Shown one piece after another: positions 56,224-64,000 of a stretch of DNA of 64,000 nucleotides; the stretch's first letter is position 1, and the number at the start of each line of letters is the position of its first letter. Under the pieces are notes generated by a model. The model was not told the origin of the DNA. It was given only the letters and a program-made list of their open reading frames with translations, and ran no database searches. Source of the stretch: CAWGCA01 sp963820955 (GTDB taxonomy: Bacteria; Pseudomonadota; Gammaproteobacteria; Chromatiales; Chromatiaceae); the NCBI GenBank assembly GCA_963820955.1, contig CAWGCA010000041.1, forward strand, positions 165,048 to 229,047. Direction: 5' to 3'. The position numbers and the translations under genes were made by a program.

Positions 56224-56339
56224 ATGGAACTGGAAATTCAGACGCAGGGCGAGCACACCATTATTCTGCCACGCGGCGAAATAGATTTTCACTCCTCGCC
56301 CCGACTGCGAGAACAGATTTTATCAGCGCTCGATTCCGG
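56224..56339 (+). CDS. STAS-domain anti-anti-sigma factor, cut at palindrome centre
   Basis: The first 38 residues (ELEIQTQGEHTIILPRGEID, then FHSSPRLREQILSALDSG) match the start of an RsbV-type STAS protein. The gene is then cut by the inverted-repeat centre: beyond 56,340 the frame reads its own antisense. The serine that the kinase would phosphorylate lies in the missing part. The intact gene must exist elsewhere in the genome if the junction is an artefact. The ATG at 56224 has GAGGAA 8 bases upstream. Confidence 0.8.
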
Positions 56340-56455
56340 CCGTAATCGAGCGCTGATAAAATCTGTTCTCGCAGTCGGGGCGAGGAGTGAAAATCTATTT
56401 CGCCGCGTGGCAGAATAATGGTGTGCTCGCCCTGCGTCTGAATTTCCAGTTCCAT
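56340..56455 (-). pseudogene. mirror copy of truncated STAS gene
   Basis: Reverse-complement copy of the STAS gene start, identical to 56,224-56,339 except for one base at the centre. It is truncated at the same point. It should not be counted as a second gene. Confidence 0.8.
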
Positions 56456-56476
56456 GATCATTTCCTCAATCGGTTA

Positions 56477-56896
56477 TCAGATACCGTCCAACCTTCTGGT
56501 CATCTCTAGAATATTTCCTTCGCCCGGACCAGGCTTTATAAACTCTACTCTGTCCATAATCCGGTCAATCATGTAAACGCCAAGGCCCCCGGGATGAACG
56601 TCATCCGGATCCCGTGTTTCGATCTGCCGCTGATCGACTTGCGGCGCGAAATCCGTAAGCCGGAACACCAAATCATCACCGTAGCTCGAACAGCAAGAAT
56701 GATTTCACCCGCCTCGTTACCCCGGTAGGCATGGCGGACCACATTGGCCATCGCCCTTGTATTCGCAAGCACCGTCTCATTAGTGAACGAGCCGTCACAT
56801 CCAAGCCCAGTCAGCAACTGGCGTAAGAGGCCAACGTATTTCCTGAAACCAGGCCTCACTACCGGAAAAACGGATCTCGGCCAGTTGTTTTTCCAC
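56477..56896 (-). pseudogene. mirror copy of RsbW-like kinase, frameshifted
   Basis: Copy of the kinase gene. It carries a one-base deletion near 56,686, a cluster of changes at 56,755-56,762 that hits the N-box, and a one-base insertion near 56,831, so no full reading frame remains. The left copy is intact. Confidence 0.85.
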
Positions 56897-56899
56897 CGA

Positions 56900-58534
56900 T
56901 CAGCGCCCCTGCGCACGCCACTCGAGACCGATCATTGCAATGTCATCGCTGAGTGCAGGCATTCCCCGCCAGGCAACCACCTGTTCCACTATCGCATCAA
57001 GACTTTCCGACAAAGGCCCGGTACGCAGCTTTCCGAGGGCGGTACACAGACGCTGCCCACCGAACATCTCCCGTTCCGCATTCCGCTCTTCGATTACACC
57101 GTCAGTGCTCAGATATAACCGATCGCCGGAATCTAACTGGAGAACACTCTCCTCGTACTCCGAAGTCCGGCAATAGTCCAATCGGGTACCGCGGGAGCGT
57201 CACCAATAATCGCGCCTCCGCTGCCTCACAATCTAATAGGCCCCGGATTTCCGGCACTCACATAGCGAGAAGTGCACCCAGCTGAATATCGAGAATCCCA
57301 TACAACAAACTAAAATACAGACGGGAACGCGAGTCCATGGGATAGAGCCGGTTGAGGCGGTCTGCTACTTCAGCAGGTGCTATCGGTTGGTACTCACCGG
57401 GATTGGGCCCAGGCTTCGCTATGATCGACCCATCCGACAGGCTCAAACTCAGATTCCGGGGTACCGACACCGCCAGCAGCGAGGAGGGAACCCCATGACC
57501 GCATACATCAAGAACATAAAGCACCAGATAGCGGTTGCCCAGGGAAAACAGATTGAGCGCATCGCCGGCCAGTTCTTCGCAGGGGCGATAACACCAAGCG
57601 GATCCAGGCTTTCCATGTCTGGCGCCTGCTCAGGCAACAGTGCCTGCTGCACCCGGGCTGCCGCCTGTAGATCCTGTTTCATGCGCAGATTGACATCCTC
57701 CGCGATGTCCCGCGCTTCGACCAGTGCCTTTTCGGCCCGTTTGCGTGAGGTGATATCCCAGGTAACCCCCATCATGCGTTCAATGCGCCCATTGCTGTCA
57801 AAAAAGACCTCTGAGCGATCAGCCAGTGTTCTTTCCCTGCCGTCCGAAAGCCGAACTCTAAACTCTACTTCGTGGGCCTCGGTGTCTCTGCTTTCTCCCA
57901 TGCGCGTCAACTGCTGATAGAGAACATCCCGGTCATCGGGATGCAGCAATATCAGAAAGTCATCATAGGAGCCGGAGAATTTCCCAGGCGCAATACCGTA
58001 AAGATCGTGGGTATGCTCGTCCCAAATCAACCGCCCGCTCTCCAGATCCCAATCCCAGGTGCCGAAACCACCGGAGGTAAGGGCCAGCCTGAGCCGGTCC
58101 TCGCTCTCCCGACGAGCTTGATCGACCAGACGCATTCCAGACTGCACGCGGTAGCCCTCTGCTGCAAGGCGTTGGAATTCCGCAAATCGGAAACGAACAT
58201 CCTCTGAATCCTGTCCGTTGAAGACCCTGCCCAGGCCGAACAGATCTCTCTCCAGACACCCGGCCATTTTCCTGGAAAAAACGTAGGTTATAACCAGGCA
58301 GACGATAGTAAACAGCACGGCAACATCGAGAAATGACAGTCGATTCTGCTTCTGGGCCGGGTACCAGGGCTCCTGTGTTGCATGGACCAGGGATCTGGGG
58401 CTGTCGCTGTCACCCTGCAAAGCCGCTTCCGACAGCAGCAGCCAGAGGATGACAAAAAGACAAGGCAGCGAAGCCGCCATCATCATCACAGCAACCAGCC
58501 AATGACCCAGCTTAAACCCGAGATCCTTACCCAT
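56900..58534 (-). pseudogene. mirror copy of PAS-PP2C phosphatase, frameshifted
   Basis: Copy of the phosphatase gene. The membrane and PAS parts (57,610-58,534) are unchanged; the PP2C domain carries insertions near 57,164, 57,186 and 57,268, a deletion near 57,602 and several substitutions, so the frame is broken in several places. The pattern is that of poor consensus sequence rather than of gradual gene decay. Confidence 0.85.
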
Positions 58535-58900
58535 GTAGTTGCAGCCGCCTGCAGGCAAATATTATCGCTGCTAGAGTAATCGTTCGTTAGGATCGAAACT
58601 TGACTGGAAAAACCGGCATCCAGTAGTGGCTATGGGGGGCTGCCAGATCTGAAACCTGGCAATAAAAACTTGTTTGGGTGAGGAATGTGATGGAGAACAC
58701 AAACCGGCCCTGTTTGTGGGTCGGCGTAATTGAAGAGGAGACGAGCAACCTGCAGCCGAGATCCGGACCCACTGCCGATCTTCCCACCTGACTGCGCTAT
58801 ATCCCCGATGCGACAGCTGCTCCAGCGGTCCTGCAATGCAACCCGCTATCGCAACATCCCTGCCGATGAGAGGAGGGAGTAAGCCGACCGAAAATGGGCT

Positions 58901-59209
58901 TTAACCCGTTACCGCATCGTCCTTGTGGCTGATATTGTTCACGCGCTCTCTAAGTTCCTTGCCCGGTTTGAAGTGAGGAACATATTTTCCAGCCAACGCG
59001 ACGGAATCCCCTGTTTTGGGATTCCTGCCCTGACGTGGCGGGCGATAGTGCAGCGAGAAACTACCAAACCCCCGGATCTCAATCCGTTCTCCGGCAGCCA
59101 ATGCCTGGCTCATCTGCTCGAGCATACACTTGACCGCCAGTTCAATATCGCGGTAGGCAAGGTGGCCCTGTTCCTTTGCGATGACGTCAATCAGTTCAGA
59201 TTTAGTCAT
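58901..59209 (-). CDS. ihfB: mirror copy of ihfB
   Basis: Identical in sequence to 53,473-53,781 on the other strand. Encodes the same 102-residue IHF beta subunit. Likely the same locus counted twice by the inverted repeat. Confidence 0.85.
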   Translation of the reverse strand: MTKSELIDVIAKEQGHLAYRDIELAVKCMLEQMSQALAAGERIEIRGFGSFSLHYRPPRQGRNPKTGDSVALAGKYVPHFKPGKELRERVNNISHKDDAVTG

Positions 59210-59297
59210 TCTCTATCTCTATCCTGTTATTGTTGACCGGGACCCAACCAGGTCCCGGCCTCGTTATTAGCAAAACGGAAAAGTCCGTTTGTTCCCC

Positions 59298-60968
<1,671 letters not shown>

Positions 60969-61058
60969 TAGAAAAAATCCTGGATCGGCATGGCCGATCA
61001 GCGGCCTGATACACAAGGCCTTTGGTTGTGGTTAAAAAAACAGCCCGTCAGGGCCCCC

Positions 61059-61727
61059 TTATACAGCCAGATCCGGAAAAGTGCTGCGTACTCTTTCAAG
61101 CACCCTCTCCAGTACCTCATCGATGGAGAGCGCTGTCGACTCTATCTCAAGCGCCCCGGGCGCCGCTTTCAGCGGCGCTACACTACGGTTGCTGTCTCGG
61201 TCATCGCGTTCCCGAATCTCCGCAACAAGGTCGGCAAGATTAGCATCCAATCCTTTCTCTTTCAACTGCTTATAACGCCTTTGCGCCCGCTCCTCTGGAC
61301 TGGCGGTCAGAAATATTTTTACCTCGGCCGCGGGAAACACCACCGTGCCCATATCCCGGCCATCCGCTACCAGGCCCGGTTCACGGGCATAGTTTCTTTG
61401 CCAGTCCAACAAGGCCGCCCGCACCTCCGGCACCGCAGCCACCCGGGACGCAAGATTACCGACTCGTTCCGTACGGATCGCACGAGCCACCTTTTCGCCT
61501 TCCAGCAACACCTCGCCACCCAGGAACTCCACGTTCATACTCCGCGCAATTCCAGCCAGTCGTGTGACCTGATCGGTACCGACTTGGGCATGCTCTGCGG
61601 CCAGTCCGACCAACCGATAGAGCGCACCGCTGTCGAGACAATGCCAATCGAGTCGCCCCGCAAGCCGTTCGGCAATGGTCCCTTTACCCGAACCACTGGG
61701 ACCGTCGATCGTAATAACGCGCACCAT
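61059..61727 (-). CDS. cmk: mirror copy of cmk
   Basis: Identical reverse-complement copy of the cytidylate kinase gene at 50,955-51,623. Confidence 0.85.
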   Translation of the reverse strand: MVRVITIDGPSGSGKGTIAERLAGRLDWHCLDSGALYRLVGLAAEHAQVGTDQVTRLAGIARSMNVEFLGGEVLLEGEKVARAIRTERVGNLASRVAAVPEVRAALLDWQRNYAREPGLVADGRDMGTVVFPAAEVKIFLTASPEERAQRRYKQLKEKGLDANLADLVAEIRERDDRDSNRSVAPLKAAPGALEIESTALSIDEVLERVLERVRSTFPDLAV

Positions 61728-61729
61728 TC

Positions 61730-63055
61730 TCACTTCCCTCTCCGCTCACTGATCTTCAGGCCTGCCTCCCTGGCCATTCCGACAAATCCCGGAAACGAGG
61801 TATTCACATTGTCGCAATCCTCTACCAGGATCTCATCGGTGGCCCGCAGGGCGGCGATGGAGAACGCCATTGCAATCCTGTGATCGCCCTCACTCTGCAC
61901 TCGACCACCGGAGATCACCCCTCCCCGGATCCGCATTCCATCGGGTGTCGGCTCGGCATCCACCCCAAGCACGGCTAACCCGTCGGCCATCACCTGAATG
62001 CGATCACTCTCTTTGACCCGGAGTTCTTCCGCACCGGTTAGCACCGTCTCACCTTCGGCGCAGGCCGCGGCGATGAACAACACCGGAAATTCATCGATGG
62101 CAAGCGGTACCTGATCAACAGGAATACGAATCCCGGTCAGTCTGGCAGAACGCACTCTTAGATCAGCTATTGGCTCGCCGCCGGCCTGGGTCTGGTCGAT
62201 CACCTCTATATTGGCCCCCATCCGGCGCAGGATATTGATCACCCCGTCCCGGGTGGGATTCACCCCGACATGGCGCAGCAGTAGATCCGATCCTTCCGCA
62301 ATACTCGCCCCTACCATAAAGAATGCGGCCGACGAGATATCAGCTGGTATCTCCAAATCACAGGCCTTGAGGACGCCGCCGCCGGAAAGGCAGATCTGAT
62401 TTCCGTTGCGCCGAAGCGGATACCCAAAGCCTTGTAGCATGCGCTCGGTGTGGTCCCGGGTCGGGGCCGGTTCGATAACACAGGTCTCACCCTCGGCGTA
62501 AAGTCCGGCAAGTAGCAGGGCCGATTTTACCTGGGCGCTGGCGATAGGCATCTCGTAGCGGATACCCCGCAGGGACTCTACTGCATGGATCCTGAGTGGA
62601 GCAGTGCCCTGCATTGTGGTCCCGATCTGCGCCCCCATCCGGGCCAATGGCTCGGTCACTCGTTGCATAGGGCGACTGGAGAGTGATCGATCACCGCTCA
62701 GGGTAAGTTCGAACCCCTGCCCTGCCAGCAGGCCGGACAGCAAACGCATGGAGGTTCCGGAATTGCCCAGATCCAGGGGCCCATCCGGTACCTTCAGACC
62801 CTTCATCCCGACACCGTGGATATCGACTCGACCGAGCTCTGGTCGTTCGATCTCCACCCCCATGCAGCGAAAGGCATTCAGCGTCGCCAGACTATCCTCT
62901 CCCTCCAGGAAACCGGTTACCCGGGTGCGGCCCTCGGCCAGCGACCCGAGCATGATGGAGCGGTGGGAAACCGACTTGTCCCCCGGAACGCGCAGGCTGC
63001 CGGAAAGCCGCCCGCCAGCACCGATCGTAAACAGAAGATTGCCGGATGAGCTCAA
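61730..63055 (-). CDS. aroA: mirror copy of aroA
   Basis: Identical reverse-complement copy of the EPSP synthase gene at 49,627-50,952, including its TTG start and leader. Confidence 0.85.
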   Translation of the reverse strand: MSSSGNLLFTIGAGGRLSGSLRVPGDKSVSHRSIMLGSLAEGRTRVTGFLEGEDSLATLNAFRCMGVEIERPELGRVDIHGVGMKGLKVPDGPLDLGNSGTSMRLLSGLLAGQGFELTLSGDRSLSSRPMQRVTEPLARMGAQIGTTMQGTAPLRIHAVESLRGIRYEMPIASAQVKSALLLAGLYAEGETCVIEPAPTRDHTERMLQGFGYPLRRNGNQICLSGGGVLKACDLEIPADISSAAFFMVGASIAEGSDLLLRHVGVNPTRDGVINILRRMGANIEVIDQTQAGGEPIADLRVRSARLTGIRIPVDQVPLAIDEFPVLFIAAACAEGETVLTGAEELRVKESDRIQVMADGLAVLGVDAEPTPDGMRIRGGVISGGRVQSEGDHRIAMAFSIAALRATDEILVEDCDNVNTSFPGFVGMAREAGLKISERRGK

Positions 63056-63453
63056 CTCAGTCCCCCAAACAATACTCAGAGTAATGAAAATGGCCGCAAA
63101 GCTTAGCGGCTCAAGCCCCGCTTGTAAACATAAACCGCAATAAAAAACAAAGGGTTACCATAACAGCCCCAAAACCGATCCAGCGCCGGGCCAAATGCTG
63201 ATCTGCAACCGATTGAACCTAAAGATGAAACCCCAGAGGACAACGCACGCGCAGAAAGGGCAGGGGTGAAAACGATGGGTTCCCCTTGTTAAGGTTTAAG
63301 GACTCAGTGCACCATCCCGGCTCAGTTCAATCATCCTCATCGCACTCCCTGCCCCCAGTGGTTGAAAATCACCCGCGGTGGCGGGGGGCACTGGGTAGAG
63401 GGGTGCAAAAAGCAAATCAGGGGACCACCGGGTCTGCCTGTCAGCGGCATAGG

Positions 63454-64000
63454 CTATTCGGAGGAGTCCAGGATACCGTCGATATAGCGGTCACGGGCTG
63501 CCTTGGCCCGGCTGAAAATCTCCAGCAGATGATCCCCATCACCTCGCCGTATGGTTTCCGCCAATTCCGCCATCTCGGCGATGTACCTTTCCATCATATT
63601 GCTCAGGGCCTCGCGATTGGCGACACAGATATCCCGCCACATCACCGGACTGCTGGAGGCAATCCGGGTGAAATCGCGGAACCCGCCAGCGGCATAGCGA
63701 AAGATGTCGTCGTGCTCCTCCATCCGAGCCAGGCTGTCAACCAGACTGAAGGCCAGCATGTGGGGCAAATGAGAGGTGGCCGCTAGAACCTCGTCGTGGT
63801 GTTGCACCGACATATAGGTGACTTCCGCCCCGCAGGCACGCCACATGGCCTCGACCTTGCTCAATCCCTCCCGCGATGTCACCTCCGTGGGGGTCAAAAT
63901 GACCCGCCTATTGCGGTACAGTTCGGGAAACGAAGCCACGACACCACTCTGCTCGGTACCGGCGATCGGGTGACCGGGAACGAATTTTGCGGCCTGACTG
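63454..64000 (-). CDS. tyrA: mirror copy of tyrA, partial at window end
   Basis: Reverse-complement copy of the last 547 bases of tyrA. The reading frame stays open to the window edge, so the right arm runs on past 64,000 and its far boundary cannot be placed here. Confidence 0.85.
   Translation of the reverse strand, partial: SQAAKFVPGHPIAGTEQSGVVASFPELYRNRRVILTPTEVTSREGLSKVEAMWRACGAEVTYMSVQHHDEVLAATSHLPHMLAFSLVDSLARMEEHDDIFRYAAGGFRDFTRIASSSPVMWRDICVANREALSNMMERYIAEMAELAETIRRGDGDHLLEIFSRAKAARDRYIDGILDSSE

Overview
The window looks like chromosome of a gammaproteobacterium, probably a sulfur-oxidising Chromatiales-like lineage. It is GC-rich. It carries a stand-alone ATP sulfurylase of the dissimilatory type, a PEP-CTERM exported protein, and a core block in the same order as I recall for Pseudomonas (mtaD/mtnA, gyrA, serC, pheA, hisC, tyrA, aroA, cmk, rpsA, ihfB, with ubiG-mupP-yciK next to it). 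The species assignment is inference; gene identities come from motifs readable in the translations.

Layout. 1-5.5 kb: end of a TPR protein, tRNA-Asn with its own promoter and terminator, an orphan FimT/GspH pseudopilin, aspC and uvrB divergently transcribed, then a 218-bp MITE-like element with 17-bp terminal inverted repeats and a 9-bp target duplication. 5.7-8.6 kb: secreted subtilase and a PEP-CTERM protein, convergent on a shared terminator; the PEP-CTERM gene has a sigma-54 promoter. 8.9-13.2 kb: a four-gene MacAB-like efflux operon (adaptor, ATPase, two permeases). 13.4-18.6 kb: orphan ParA-type ATPase, sat, pentapeptide-repeat protein, MetY, exported thioredoxin-like protein. 18.7-25.9 kb: NudF, MscS, mini-secretin-like protein, a roxA/GNAT/PLD-like cluster, OmpA-like lipid-wall protein, purB. 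26-34.5 kb: acnB, a PAS-GGDEF-EAL protein, nudJ-mnmA-hflD, and a GGDEF cyclase. 34.7-37.8 kb: ubiG-mupP-(squalene/phytoene synthase-like)-yciK. 37.9-53.8 kb: DUF302 protein, mtaD, mtnA, gyrA, serC (frameshifted as sequenced), serA, pheA, hisC, tyrA, aroA, cmk, rpsA, ihfB: serine and aromatic amino-acid synthesis followed by nucleotide and translation genes. 54.1-56.3 kb: a partner-switching module (PAS-PP2C phosphatase, RsbW-like kinase, RsbV-like STAS protein).

At 56,339/56,340 the sequence turns round on itself. Everything from there to the window end is a reverse-complement copy of 48,682-56,339, with no spacer and only one mismatch in the first 340 bp. The STAS gene is cut by this point. 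Small errors cluster in the right arm at about 56.68-57.61 kb and break the copied phosphatase and kinase genes, while the left copies are intact. The simplest explanation is a fold-back assembly or library artefact; a hairpin replicon end or a true inverted duplication are alternatives that reads could decide. Genes in the right arm should not be counted as second copies until this is settled.
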